Virus record (IMG/VR): IMGVR_UViG_3300036944_000508
Coordinates: 1-64,000 of that record
DNA: 64,000 nt
Reading direction: 5' to 3' (one strand)
Source of the DNA: a virus
A model generated the notes under the pieces. That model was not told the DNA's origin and searched no databases. It saw only the letters and a list, made by a program, of their open reading frames with translations. The position numbers and the translations under genes were made by a program. Below are positions 37,984-46,583 of the stretch, in pieces (position 1 is the stretch's first letter; each line of letters begins with the position of its first letter).

Positions 37984-38606
37984 TTAAGTCCCTGTTCCTT
38001 CAATACTCGTTCGATATCTGGTTTAAAGTATGATTCTGGTTTCAGAATCTTACCATCCTCACGCTTTTTAATCTTGCCATTATCAGAAACCTTGCTCATG
38101 TTCGAAGCACGAACTTCTTCCCAAACCTTATTGAAGTCGATACCAAGAGTTGTAAACAATCCTTGGACAACCCACACTAGGTCGGCGCCACCGTCAGCAA
38201 TATCTCCGATATGGCGACGAAGAAATCCGTCGCATAGTTCACGAAATTCTTCGTCAATCAGGTCAATATATAGGCGTGCTTGCTGCTCATTTTTCTCATT
38301 CAAGTGTGGAGTTTCACCAATATACTGATCAGCAGCTGCCATAAATTCGGTAACGTCTTTTTGGTTATTCATAATATCTTCTTTCTTTGTTAATGCCCAA
38401 GAACCATCGTTTTTTTCGGACCATACCAGCTCTGTGTCTTCATCCCAATGAAGAGTCTTTAGTAAATCGTGCGGGAGTTCTATATATAATTCACCGTCAT
38501 CATTTTCTTTAACAATTACAGTTTCGTGCGGGGTTTTAGAGTCTAAATTCGGCCGCGAAAAAATCTCGCCCTGAGAATTTTGAAACTTTTTTCCAGATTG
38601 GGTCAA
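37980..38606 (-). CDS. AbrB-like domain fused to MazG-like pyrophosphohydrolase
   Basis: 208 residues. N-terminal part has a swapped-hairpin AbrB/MazE-like strand set (GELYIELPHDLLKTLHWDED). C-terminal part, from about residue 80, has IDEEFRELCDG and IADGGADLVWVVQGL, the EExxE...DxxD metal pattern of all-alpha NTP pyrophosphohydrolases. TTG start at 38606 overlaps the thyX stop; an internal ATG at 38372 with an AAGAAG-type SD could make the MazG part alone. May clean up NTPs or lower (p)ppGpp. Confidence 0.78.
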   Translation of the reverse strand: MTQSGKKFQNSQGEIFSRPNLDSKTPHETVIVKENDDGELYIELPHDLLKTLHWDEDTELVWSEKNDGSWALTKKEDIMNNQKDVTEFMAAADQYIGETPHLNEKNEQQARLYIDLIDEEFRELCDGFLRRHIGDIADGGADLVWVVQGLFTTLGIDFNKVWEEVRASNMSKVSDNGKIKKREDGKILKPESYFKPDIERVLKEQGLK

Positions 38607-39301
38607 GGTAGTTTTCTTTCGAACTCTGCCTGTGCTGCCATGTCATCTAGTGCCTTGATAACATCGGGGAAGTGTTGACCGATAATCTCCCAGCACTGTT
38701 CAGCAACAATACGGTGTTCCTTTTGAGTCGCCTTATCCATACGCAACTGGCAATAGTGAACCCATGAACGAAGCGAACCAGACATGATCATGACCGACTC
38801 TGTATTCCCTTCAGGCAGAACAGCACGTGCTTGTTCCTTTGCGATGCCATTATCGATTGCCCACTGATACGCCGCAACAGCAGCATTCGTGGATATGGTT
38901 TGCGCCATATCCCATTCTTCTTGTAGGCGAGAGTCTTCAACGTCTACTGAGTTCTGTCTATTCTTGGCATCCTGCAGTCTTGCTTCCCGTACAACAAATC
39001 CCAGATCCTGGGTTGGATCGGCGTAACGCTGACTGTACTCTTGGAATCTGAAAGAACTATGCCGCAGAATCTGGCGGGCAATATCTCGTGTTGTTTTAAT
39101 TTCCATTGCGACATGGACCATCTCCAGTGGTGACCAGTGTTTGTTCTTTATTAAATATTGAACCAACTTAGGCGCTGTTGCTGTGTTGTTTTGGTTTGAC
39201 GGATTAGATACTCTTGCTGCCCATGCAACCAATTCATTGGCAGAGTTACACTCTGTGTAAGCAGACGGTTTAGAAAGACTTACTAGGTTTACTTCACTCA
39301 T
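38603..39301 (-). CDS. thyX: Flavin-dependent thymidylate synthase
   Basis: 232 residues with the ThyX motif RHSSFRFQEYSQRY (family RHRxxSxNExSxRY), near residue 79, and SGSLRSWVHY plus HRIVAEQCW blocks. Converts dUMP to dTMP using FAD and methylene-THF; it replaces the T4 Td enzyme and takes dUMP from dCMP deaminase. GAGGAA upstream; promoter 39339-39367. Confidence 0.95.
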   Translation of the reverse strand: MSEVNLVSLSKPSAYTECNSANELVAWAARVSNPSNQNNTATAPKLVQYLIKNKHWSPLEMVHVAMEIKTTRDIARQILRHSSFRFQEYSQRYADPTQDLGFVVREARLQDAKNRQNSVDVEDSRLQEEWDMAQTISTNAAVAAYQWAIDNGIAKEQARAVLPEGNTESVMIMSGSLRSWVHYCQLRMDKATQKEHRIVAEQCWEIIGQHFPDVIKALDDMAAQAEFERKLP

Positions 39302-39338
39302 TCTATATGTTCCTCATATAATTATCACCATCAATTCT

Positions 39339-39367
39339 CTTATACGCTACTTTTGCGCAGATGTCAA
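39339..39367 (-). promoter_or_regulatory. Early promoter TTGACA-17-TATAAG
   Basis: TTGACA (39362-39367), 17 bp, TATAAG (39339-39344). Drives thyX through the nrd genes. Confidence 0.7.
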
Positions 39368-39811
39368 TCCTTTTTTCAAATATTTAACTGCCCATATGTT
39401 GGGTCCATAGTCAAAATCCTCGAAGGGATCGCCAATTGATTCAAATCCTGCTGCTAAATAACTGGGCAATGCATCTAAACGAGGATAACTCCACACGAGT
39501 TCCGCATTGTTTTGCTCAGCAATTTCTATTGTTTTATCAAAGAGAAACTTAGATATACCCTTGCCTCTGTGTTCAGGCAGAATATATATTCCTCTTGATC
39601 TTAGATGTTCTTTTGAAGACATGAAACAAGAATTGCATCCGACAAGTTCTTGATCAATGTAATACCCAATAAACCAAACAGCAGAGCAGGGAACTTCTGA
39701 GTTATATCCACCCAGAAATTCCCACTCATTATGCGGTTTGATCAGGTCAGTATCAGGCCATAATTTTTTCCAAAGTGGAAGAATTTCCTCGAATGATATA
39801 AGTCGGATCAT
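39347..39811 (-). CDS. GNAT acetyltransferase
   Basis: 154 residues. RSRGIYILPEHRGKGISKFL has the acetyl-CoA motif (R/QxxGxG/A with EHRGKGI), followed by YLAAGFESIG near the C-terminus. N- or O-acetylates an unknown amine. Follows the subtilase and PP-loop genes; no clear SD. Confidence 0.86.
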   Translation of the reverse strand: MIRLISFEEILPLWKKLWPDTDLIKPHNEWEFLGGYNSEVPCSAVWFIGYYIDQELVGCNSCFMSSKEHLRSRGIYILPEHRGKGISKFLFDKTIEIAEQNNAELVWSYPRLDALPSYLAAGFESIGDPFEDFDYGPNIWAVKYLKKGLTSAQK

Positions 39812-39814
39812 AAA

Positions 39815-41494
39815 TTAACGTTTTCGCGTACTACCCAGCAATAATCCTGAAGACATAGTACTAACATCAACATGTTCATTGAATCGCAACTCATCTGCTA
39901 CTGATGCTGGAACCTCTTCTCCGCCAGTAATAAAGAAAAATGCATCGCATGTTTGTGTCGAGTAATCCGTAATCTTGGAAACAGTAATGTTGACTTTTTC
40001 AAACTCAACACCTTCCGACAATAAAGATGTCGGAATATTTATTGTTGTCTCGCCTGTTTCTGTATTAAATGTAACGTATTCAGCATATTTTTGCTGTTGC
40101 GCGGAATCATTCCACACTAAAGTATATGAAAGATTAGTTTCTGCGTTTGGGGAAATAAGAGATAGGTTAGAAACATAACTGAAACCATAAACTGCAGATC
40201 GCACCAAAAGACTATCTTGGGAACCACTTAATGCTCCTAGATAGTATTGTTTGTTCTCAGTAACATCACCATTAATAATTTGAACAATCTTATTTTGGTT
40301 GCTGCTGAAGTTTTCTCTGTTAAACAAGACAGAACCCTTCACTGAAGTCGCAGATATAAGATTTAACACTTGTGCATTTGATGGTGGAGATGTAGAAATT
40401 GATTGAATCAATGCTGCTGCTGCAGTAACATATGGTGCAGCAAAAGAAGTACCGCTTACTCTCTTATAATTACCAGAAATTGCAGCAACATCTACATCAA
40501 CTCCAGGAGCGAAGATGTCAAGGGATTGACCATATGGTGAGGTTGCCGATGCATCTCCTGTTGATGTTGCAGTAAATCCTGCAATAATGTCATTATCATC
40601 GATAGCACCAACCGTAATAACTTCCGGCATACCTGCTGGAGTATAGTTAGAAACATCATCTGCTCCATTACCCGCAGCGCAAACAACAACACATCCCGCC
40701 GAAATAACATCAAGAAACTTGTTTATCAAATAAGGACTGCGCGGAGTTGTCCAACTGATATTGATAGTCACATTTAATGATGGATTATTTTGTTTAAATT
40801 GTTTAATCTCGTCTAGAACATTGCCCAGTTCAAGCAAAGTAGGTTTCGTATTATCATCGATTACTTTATAGTTGTAGAGGGAAACATTTTGTGTAATTCC
40901 GACATTCCTACCCGCGATACAAGAAGCAATCGCAGTTCCATGTCCCAGATTATCTGTATAAGAACTATAGGATAACTTACCAAAGTTTACAATTTCAACA
41001 CCTTGGAGTTCTGCATGAGAGTTGATTCCAGAGTCAACAATGAACACTACTGGTTTATTTGTTGTATTGATATCAAACGTTTTGAAATCTTTATATGGCA
41101 TAAAACGATTAGAGAGTCTGCATCTCGCCCAGTCATTTGGAGTTGAAATTGTTGATCCTGAAAGTTGTGATAGAAGTTTTATTTCAGCATCTGCGCAATC
41201 GATATTACCAGAACAAGCAGTGTAAACCCCAATCGGGTCTGTGGTCTCAATTACTGAATATGACCCCTCAGTTGAGACAACATTATGCTGAGGACAACTA
41301 GACAATTCTGCGGTTTCAACAATAAGTTTTATCGGAGAACCATCATGCGTAACTTCTGCATCCGGATACCGCATTGCATAGGTAAATAGATTTTCACCAA
41401 TAGCAATACTGGTCGAGTCTTGCGTTGCGAGACCGACGGTACTAGCAAAACTGTTTCGTGCGTCCACAGTTTCAAATAGAACATTAAAATTCAT
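39815..41494 (-). CDS. Subtilisin-family (S8) serine protease
   Basis: 559 residues. Catalytic triad in order: D154 (VVFIVDSGIN), H185 (NLGHGTAIAS), S350 (VSGTSFAAP), and oxyanion-hole N276 (CAAGNG). N-terminal 145 residues look like a prodomain; the C-terminal 190 residues are beta-rich (WNDSAQQQKYAEYVTFNT). No signal peptide. AAGGAA upstream. Could be a virion or intracellular processing protease; the adjacent PP-loop ATPase and GNAT suggest a modification module. Confidence 0.92.
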   Translation of the reverse strand: MNFNVLFETVDARNSFASTVGLATQDSTSIAIGENLFTYAMRYPDAEVTHDGSPIKLIVETAELSSCPQHNVVSTEGSYSVIETTDPIGVYTACSGNIDCADAEIKLLSQLSGSTISTPNDWARCRLSNRFMPYKDFKTFDINTTNKPVVFIVDSGINSHAELQGVEIVNFGKLSYSSYTDNLGHGTAIASCIAGRNVGITQNVSLYNYKVIDDNTKPTLLELGNVLDEIKQFKQNNPSLNVTINISWTTPRSPYLINKFLDVISAGCVVVCAAGNGADDVSNYTPAGMPEVITVGAIDDNDIIAGFTATSTGDASATSPYGQSLDIFAPGVDVDVAAISGNYKRVSGTSFAAPYVTAAAALIQSISTSPPSNAQVLNLISATSVKGSVLFNRENFSSNQNKIVQIINGDVTENKQYYLGALSGSQDSLLVRSAVYGFSYVSNLSLISPNAETNLSYTLVWNDSAQQQKYAEYVTFNTETGETTINIPTSLLSEGVEFEKVNITVSKITDYSTQTCDAFFFITGGEEVPASVADELRFNEHVDVSTMSSGLLLGSTRKR

Positions 41495-42415
41495 TTAGAT
41501 TTCCTTATAGATCTGTTGTTTCATATTATTTATTCGTTCTGAAATCTTGGGATCAATTATAATACGATTGTTGTTATAGATTCCCGCATATTTCTTTATT
41601 GGATCTCGAAATCGATGTTCGAATGTCCATCCATCACCCGTCATTTCTTCGTAATATTTTTTAATAGTTTCAAACCCATTGTATTTTTGCTCTTGAGGTA
41701 TTACATCATACCCCATAGTTTTATACCCTTTAATCTTATTTTGATACATATACTCTTTATCGATACTAATGATAAATGGTGTGAATATTGTTGCCATCAA
41801 AGAAAGTCTCCAATCCTGCAACCAGAAACTGCCTATAATTGGAAAGTTTATTTCTTGAGAATATTTACACCAGTCAGTTTCCTCTTTAGTAGGAGTATAC
41901 CATCCTCCTCTTGCATATTGCATTAAATTATTGCCACCAAAAATTGCAGAAGTATATCCTAAATCTTTTAACACACCAGCAAGTTGTAAGTGCACTGCAA
42001 ATTGTGGACTTGAAATTTTATACTTAGTAGCAAAATCATATAACTGGTTGTTTAAAAACCGTATAACATCGAAGTCGATCAATCGTGGAGTTATATTTCT
42101 ACTCTCACAAAATTTTATAGCATGACTGACATCATGTATATTATGGTCATCAAGAAAATTAAATATTACAACTTCAGGTGTAACTCCTGCATACAGAAAA
42201 GTATCAACCACAGTTTGACTATCTATTCCGCCACTAAGACACACAGCAGGTCGATTACCAATTGAAGAAGGTAAGTTTGTAACTGCGAGTTTACAATTCT
42301 CTTCTAATGTTGCTGAGTTAGCAATGTCCAGCATTTCTTCTGTGATTTTTACATTCCAGAACATATCGGTATCTGTAAATGAAACAGAGATCCAATCATC
42401 TAGAGTACCATGCAT
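41495..42415 (-). CDS. PP-loop ATPase, asparagine-synthase-like
   Basis: 306 residues. VCLSGGIDSQTVVDTF near residue 58 is the PP-loop SGGxDS used by asparagine synthetases, lasso cyclases and QueC/TilS-type enzymes to adenylate substrates. IFGGNNLMQYARGGW is a further conserved-looking block. No glutaminase domain, so the nitrogen would come from another source or no amidation is involved. Ends directly before the protease gene. Confidence 0.82.
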   Translation of the reverse strand: MHGTLDDWISVSFTDTDMFWNVKITEEMLDIANSATLEENCKLAVTNLPSSIGNRPAVCLSGGIDSQTVVDTFLYAGVTPEVVIFNFLDDHNIHDVSHAIKFCESRNITPRLIDFDVIRFLNNQLYDFATKYKISSPQFAVHLQLAGVLKDLGYTSAIFGGNNLMQYARGGWYTPTKEETDWCKYSQEINFPIIGSFWLQDWRLSLMATIFTPFIISIDKEYMYQNKIKGYKTMGYDVIPQEQKYNGFETIKKYYEEMTGDGWTFEHRFRDPIKKYAGIYNNNRIIIDPKISERINNMKQQIYKEI

Positions 42416-42960
42416 TATTCAACTCGCCATGATTTTGTATTCAGTTTAATATTAGTTGGCCAATCACCCTCGGTAAATGACTTGTCGTGGAACCGTAGTT
42501 CATTTGTTGGCATGATACACAGTCTGCCGTTGTCTAGTTCTATAAACATAAACTCTTTAGATTGCGATGGATGCATACTGTAACCATCGTTCATAGGAAT
42601 AGCAGTAAACAGATAGCGACCAAACTCTCCAGTGCTGCGTATCTCTGCTCGCTGAGTGTTTAGATAATCATAACTGACAACTGAGAATTGATCACCATAA
42701 CAATCCCATACCTGTGTATCATCAAGTCTCCAAAATGGTTCTGGTTCTGCAGAAAATGCCAGAGCATGCGGAGGAACGCCACGGTAGACTGCACCACATT
42801 CCAACATCACATGGCACCCCCATGAATGTCCAGGTTTTGAATGTAACGCAAACCAGATACATGGTTCAAAGGTATATGGTTCTACATCTTTACGAATGAA
42901 CGATGAGTCCACCCAGCAGTAGATGTGATTCGGAATGTTTCCTGATCCAGTATAAAGCAT
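42415..42960 (-). CDS. Conserved phage hypothetical protein (181 aa)
   Basis: MLYTGSGNIPNHIYCWVDSS then WGCHVMLECGAVYRGVPPHA and later HPSQSKEFMFIELDNGRLCI. The WGxHVMLECGAxYRxVPPHALA block occurs in T4-like phage proteins of unknown role. Overlaps the upstream gene by one base (TAATG). Confidence 0.7.
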   Translation of the reverse strand: MLYTGSGNIPNHIYCWVDSSFIRKDVEPYTFEPCIWFALHSKPGHSWGCHVMLECGAVYRGVPPHALAFSAEPEPFWRLDDTQVWDCYGDQFSVVSYDYLNTQRAEIRSTGEFGRYLFTAIPMNDGYSMHPSQSKEFMFIELDNGRLCIMPTNELRFHDKSFTEGDWPTNIKLNTKSWRVE

Positions 42961-43226
42961 TACTCGACTTCGAAGACCTTGACTGTCTGGAACTGTGCCT
43001 TGCTCACAAAACCAATACCCAGCAGAGTATCTATGCGGTCAGTTGCATCGGAATAATTTGCATACCTACCATCATCGAACCACCACCAGCGGTCGAGACC
43101 CAGAAACCAACGAGGTTGGCGGCGATACTCTACCAACCACATGTCGTCTGTTCGATGGATGCGTAACTTTGTAATCTTAATATGGTCAAACTCTATACCA
43201 TATTCATTAGCGACCAATTCGCTCAT
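42960..43226 (-). CDS. Hypothetical protein (88 aa)
   Basis: MSELVANEYGIEFDHIKITK then a Trp/Arg-rich strand region (RRQPRWFLGLDRWWWFDDGR). GGAG ten bases before the ATG at 43226, overlapping the primase stop. Unknown function. Confidence 0.68.
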   Translation of the reverse strand: MSELVANEYGIEFDHIKITKLRIHRTDDMWLVEYRRQPRWFLGLDRWWWFDDGRYANYSDATDRIDTLLGIGFVSKAQFQTVKVFEVE

Positions 43227-44257
43227 ATCTTTCTCCACATGGCATACTTTGCCTTTGCTGCTAGTCCTTGAAACTTATTATGATTTATAATATCTTGAAT
43301 TTCCTCGGAAGTCAATCCATTTTCAACCATTTCATTAATATCTTTTCCTGGAACATCTGGCCAGATTACGATTCTGTATCCCTGATCAATATACTTATTC
43401 ATCAACTTACCGACATCTCTGTTCTTAGGTTGGTTGTCGAAAATAATTGTTATTTTATCTTTTGCGATCGGGAGTTGATCAATCTTTCCGAATGAGGTTC
43501 CAGCACAAGCAATAGAATTATGCAGAAAAAGGGAGTCAAGAGGCCCTTCGACGACGAATACTTCTTGTGTAGGATCGACCTTATCCAATCCAAAAATCGA
43601 TGGCGCATCTTCATCTACCTTAATGTTAATATAACGAAGTGACTCGCCTCTGATTCCGCGAAGGCTAACAACAAGGAGTTTGCCATTGCCATCCAGAAAA
43701 GGTATCGCGAGTCTCGGTTCAGACGTAATGATCGAGTTTTTATATTTGTCATTAAGTTGTATGATATCTTTAACATTAGATATGAAATACAACCTATCAA
43801 AAGCATCGCGAGGGATCCTGCGGTCAGTAACATATTTAATCACCTCATGGTCATCTGGTAGTGTATCGAGACGATCCATAATCGAGTCGATAAGTTTTGG
43901 TTCAGGTTTCTTTGTAAACTTTGGTTCTTCAAACTTGAGAATCGTTTCAACATTCTTATGTGCATTAGCACGACCATGTCCACCATCAGCATATCGTTCG
44001 ACGACATACTGACTGTATTGGTTAGGGTCGAAGTTCTTCAGAAAGGTTCCGAAGTGATGACTTGCACCACACTTATGGCACTTATAATACAGATCCTGTT
44101 TACCACGATAGAAATAACCACGAGATCTTTTTTTGTTACGTTGTGAGTCACCACAGAGAGGACATCTGCAGTTGAATAGATCTTGAGATTTTTTCTTGAA
44201 GTTCTCGAGACGATGCGCGATCGTATTCAGATACTTGATGTCAATATATAAACTCAT
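43223..44257 (-). CDS. 61: DNA primase (T4 gp61-like)
   Basis: 344 residues, T4 gp61 length. N-terminal zinc site CRCPLCGDS with YKCHKCGAS, then a TOPRIM domain EVFVVEGPLDSLFL (Glu), IIFDNQPKNRD (DxD-like). Makes RNA primers for lagging-strand synthesis with the helicase (59345). Predicted transcription start lies on the ATG; no SD, possibly leaderless. Confidence 0.92.
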   Translation of the reverse strand: MSLYIDIKYLNTIAHRLENFKKKSQDLFNCRCPLCGDSQRNKKRSRGYFYRGKQDLYYKCHKCGASHHFGTFLKNFDPNQYSQYVVERYADGGHGRANAHKNVETILKFEEPKFTKKPEPKLIDSIMDRLDTLPDDHEVIKYVTDRRIPRDAFDRLYFISNVKDIIQLNDKYKNSIITSEPRLAIPFLDGNGKLLVVSLRGIRGESLRYINIKVDEDAPSIFGLDKVDPTQEVFVVEGPLDSLFLHNSIACAGTSFGKIDQLPIAKDKITIIFDNQPKNRDVGKLMNKYIDQGYRIVIWPDVPGKDINEMVENGLTSEEIQDIINHNKFQGLAAKAKYAMWRKI

Positions 44258-44263
44258 AATATA

Positions 44264-44292
44264 GTTATACCCGATTTCATCGGAGAAGTAAA
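44264..44292 (-). promoter_or_regulatory. Weak early promoter TTTACT-17-TATAAC
   Basis: TTTACT (44287-44292), 17 bp, TATAAC (44264-44269), seven bases before the primase ATG. Confidence 0.5.
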
Positions 44293-44297
44293 GGCTT

Positions 44298-44765
44298 TTA
44301 TTGAATAAATTTCATAAGCATTGGAAGTATCTTGGTAATGATAGCACCGATAACGATACCACCACCAATCATAATATACTTGGTTTTTTCCAATTTGTCA
44401 ATACGTTTTTTATGTTTTTCTTCTTCTTTATCAACTGAACCTTTAAGTTCTCTGATAGCAGCAAGCATCTTGTCTTCGGTAGACTGAATTTTTGCCTCAA
44501 GTTCACGTGTGGTTGTTGTGATACGCGAGTGTAACTCAGCGTTACTTTCCTTGGTTTCTTGTCTGTGCACTTCTAGACTCCGATAGATATCTTCGTTGAC
44601 AGTTTCTTGTGTCTCGAGTTTAGTGTCGTGAACAGCGAGCATCTTGTTGATGCAGTTGGAAACATCACCAATCTTTTCGATGGCGAGGTCGAGACGACTG
44701 AACACGACCTGAATTTGCTTCAGATCGTGTTCGATTACCGCGACTTTTGTTTCCAAAGATTCCAA
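44298..44765 (-). CDS. Coiled-coil protein with C-terminal membrane anchor (155 aa)
   Basis: Long coiled coil (IEHDLKQIQVVFSRLDLAIE, RELEAKIQSTEDKMLAAIRE) and one C-terminal transmembrane helix (YIMIGGGIVIGAIITKILPM). The TTG start at 44765 follows AAAGG. Similar proteins (DUF7201-like) lie near endolysin genes in marine T4-like phages, so a lysis or envelope role is plausible. Confidence 0.72.
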   Translation of the reverse strand: MESLETKVAVIEHDLKQIQVVFSRLDLAIEKIGDVSNCINKMLAVHDTKLETQETVNEDIYRSLEVHRQETKESNAELHSRITTTTRELEAKIQSTEDKMLAAIRELKGSVDKEEEKHKKRIDKLEKTKYIMIGGGIVIGAIITKILPMLMKFIQ

Positions 44766-44936
44766 TTACTTCGCCTTTGGTTTACGTACTTTTTTGACAA
44801 CTGCCTTGACTTCTTCAAACTTGTCTTCTGCCTTGTCAACTGCTGCAGTGATCTCAGCAAGATCGACCTTGCCATCCTTGTTAGTGTCAACAAAACCGAA
44901 AAGTTTCTTTAGTGCGTCTTTGATTTGATTAAGCAT
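44766..44936 (-). CDS. Small EF-hand protein (56 aa)
   Basis: MLNQIKDALKKLFGFVDTNK, where DTNKDGKVDLAEI is one canonical EF-hand loop (D-x-N-x-D-G-x-V-D-x-x-E), then an amphipathic charged helix and basic tail KVRKPKAK. GGGATA precedes the ATG. Calcium binding is likely; role unknown. Directly follows the endolysin gene. Confidence 0.82.
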   Translation of the reverse strand: MLNQIKDALKKLFGFVDTNKDGKVDLAEITAAVDKAEDKFEEVKAVVKKVRKPKAK

Positions 44937-44940
44937 ATTT

Positions 44941-46116
44941 TTATCCCCATGCTGCGAATTGTTTAGTTTTCTTAATGCGATCATCTAGACCATGCGTTCC
45001 ACCATTTACACGACGAGTAATCTGACCAATAACTGCATCAGATACACCCTTAGCAGCGATTGCGAACAGACCGTTCTTGTTAAAGAACCATAGTGCTGAC
45101 TCGAATGCGAGTTCGGTTGCAACGATGTCAGGATTTGTTAGAACATCAGGACGACCGATGTCTTGAGCGAATTGAGTGTAGTTGCTCTTGCCAGTTAACT
45201 GGATTGGTCCACGACCACGGAACTTATACCCATCACCCGATGACTCTGGTCCATTGCCCATACGATTAGCATAGACCTTGTTAGCAATCTTCTCTGGTTT
45301 ACGAGCATACCCTGCAGTCGATGCGATTGTTGGGAAATACTTCTTGAAGATACCATTCAGACCCTTGTCTGAGTAGTTCAGATTCTCAGAGAACACCTTG
45401 AAACCACCCGACTCGTGAGCGCACTGTCCGAAGAAGTGTGCTGCTTGTGCAGTCGATAGTTTGAAGTAATCTCTCGCTGCCTTGAATGTTCCTGGACCCC
45501 ACTTACCGTCAGCAGAGACACCACATTTTGCTTGCAGTGATTGCATTGGTCCGAGACCAGCAACAGTTGGTGCTTGGACTGCTGCCTTAGCAACCTGCGC
45601 GACTGCTTCTACAACAGGTGCACCTGCTTCTTTGGTTGTGCTTGGATCGAAGTCTTTGACTTGTGTATACTTTGTTCCACCTGCCTTAGACTTGGTAGCG
45701 ACCATACGCATCTTACGATTGCCGCCTTCCTTCTTAATTGAAGCATGAACCCAACCCGAGTTCTTGTCGCCTGAAGAATAGAATTCTAGAATGACTTGGT
45801 CAAATTCTAGATTGTCAGCAACCCAGTCAGCAACCTTCTTATTGTCTACACCCTTTACTTCAAAGTCAATCGCTTGACCATTAACGTGCTGTGATGTTTT
45901 CGAACCACCAACTGCCTTATTGACAAGTGGTGCACGATACGAGGAGTTGATTGTTACTGGACCAAACTTAGCGCGAACAGGTTCAAGAATCTTTTCACAG
46001 CAGTACCGCATGTTCTCAATGTGAGCAGCAGTTGGTGTGTTAGGAATACCAAGACGCTTTGCGGTTGGCGATACAATCATTTCTCCGAGAGTAAAATGTT
46101 CAGTTAGTTGTGTCAT
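44941..46116 (-). CDS. Two-domain endolysin: M15 peptidase plus GH19 chitinase-like
   Basis: 391 residues. N-terminal domain has SSYRAPLVNKAVGG and SQHVNGQAIDFEV, the HxxGxAxD zinc motif of VanY/M15 peptidases. The C-terminal half has FFGQCAHESGGFKVFSENLN and FRGRGPIQLTGKSNYTQFAQ, the GH19 chitinase/lysozyme motifs. A linker of about 30 residues with a peptidoglycan-binding-like segment lies between. Cuts peptidoglycan at peptide and glycan bonds. AAGGAG upstream; the holin candidate follows. Confidence 0.92.
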   Translation of the reverse strand: MTQLTEHFTLGEMIVSPTAKRLGIPNTPTAAHIENMRYCCEKILEPVRAKFGPVTINSSYRAPLVNKAVGGSKTSQHVNGQAIDFEVKGVDNKKVADWVADNLEFDQVILEFYSSGDKNSGWVHASIKKEGGNRKMRMVATKSKAGGTKYTQVKDFDPSTTKEAGAPVVEAVAQVAKAAVQAPTVAGLGPMQSLQAKCGVSADGKWGPGTFKAARDYFKLSTAQAAHFFGQCAHESGGFKVFSENLNYSDKGLNGIFKKYFPTIASTAGYARKPEKIANKVYANRMGNGPESSGDGYKFRGRGPIQLTGKSNYTQFAQDIGRPDVLTNPDIVATELAFESALWFFNKNGLFAIAAKGVSDAVIGQITRRVNGGTHGLDDRIKKTKQFAAWG

Positions 46117-46126
46117 TATCTACTCC

Positions 46127-46582
46127 TTAGAATGGACCGAAGTCGTCGTCGCTGTCTTTATACTTATCGACTGCTGCCATCAGTTTGATTTCAGTGTCTG
46201 CTTCGATAGACTCTGCTTTAGCATGCTCGGTATGTGATTCTGCGATATGCTTATAGTCAGTCTTGCCCATTTCTTGGACCTTGACATTCGGATCGAACTC
46301 AGAAACTTTCATGTTCATCATGGTAGCAAATGCACCAACGAACGCACCAACAATCATTGAGAATGCTGGACCAATAATCTTGAAGATTTCATTGTTATCG
46401 ATCATTGCATTTGGCATAAACAATCCGATCAACATCATGATCACAACTGAAAGCATGATAGATCCCAGCGTAATTGCTGCCATCTTCATGATCATGATCT
46501 GGACTTTGCCCTTTTCGATCTCTAGTTTTTCTAGAGAGTCGATACTGTTCGATACCTTTACGAAATCCAATATACCCTTCAT
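46127..46582 (-). CDS. Holin candidate: two-helix membrane protein (151 aa)
   Basis: Two transmembrane helices (MAAITLGSIMLSVVIMMLIG and IIGPAFSMIVGAFVGAFATM) with an acidic, charged tail (KYKDSDDDFGPF). Position next to the endolysin is the main reason for the holin call. GAAGGA before the ATG. Confidence 0.6.
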   Translation of the reverse strand: MKGILDFVKVSNSIDSLEKLEIEKGKVQIMIMKMAAITLGSIMLSVVIMMLIGLFMPNAMIDNNEIFKIIGPAFSMIVGAFVGAFATMMNMKVSEFDPNVKVQEMGKTDYKHIAESHTEHAKAESIEADTEIKLMAAVDKYKDSDDDFGPF

Positions 46583-46583
46583 G

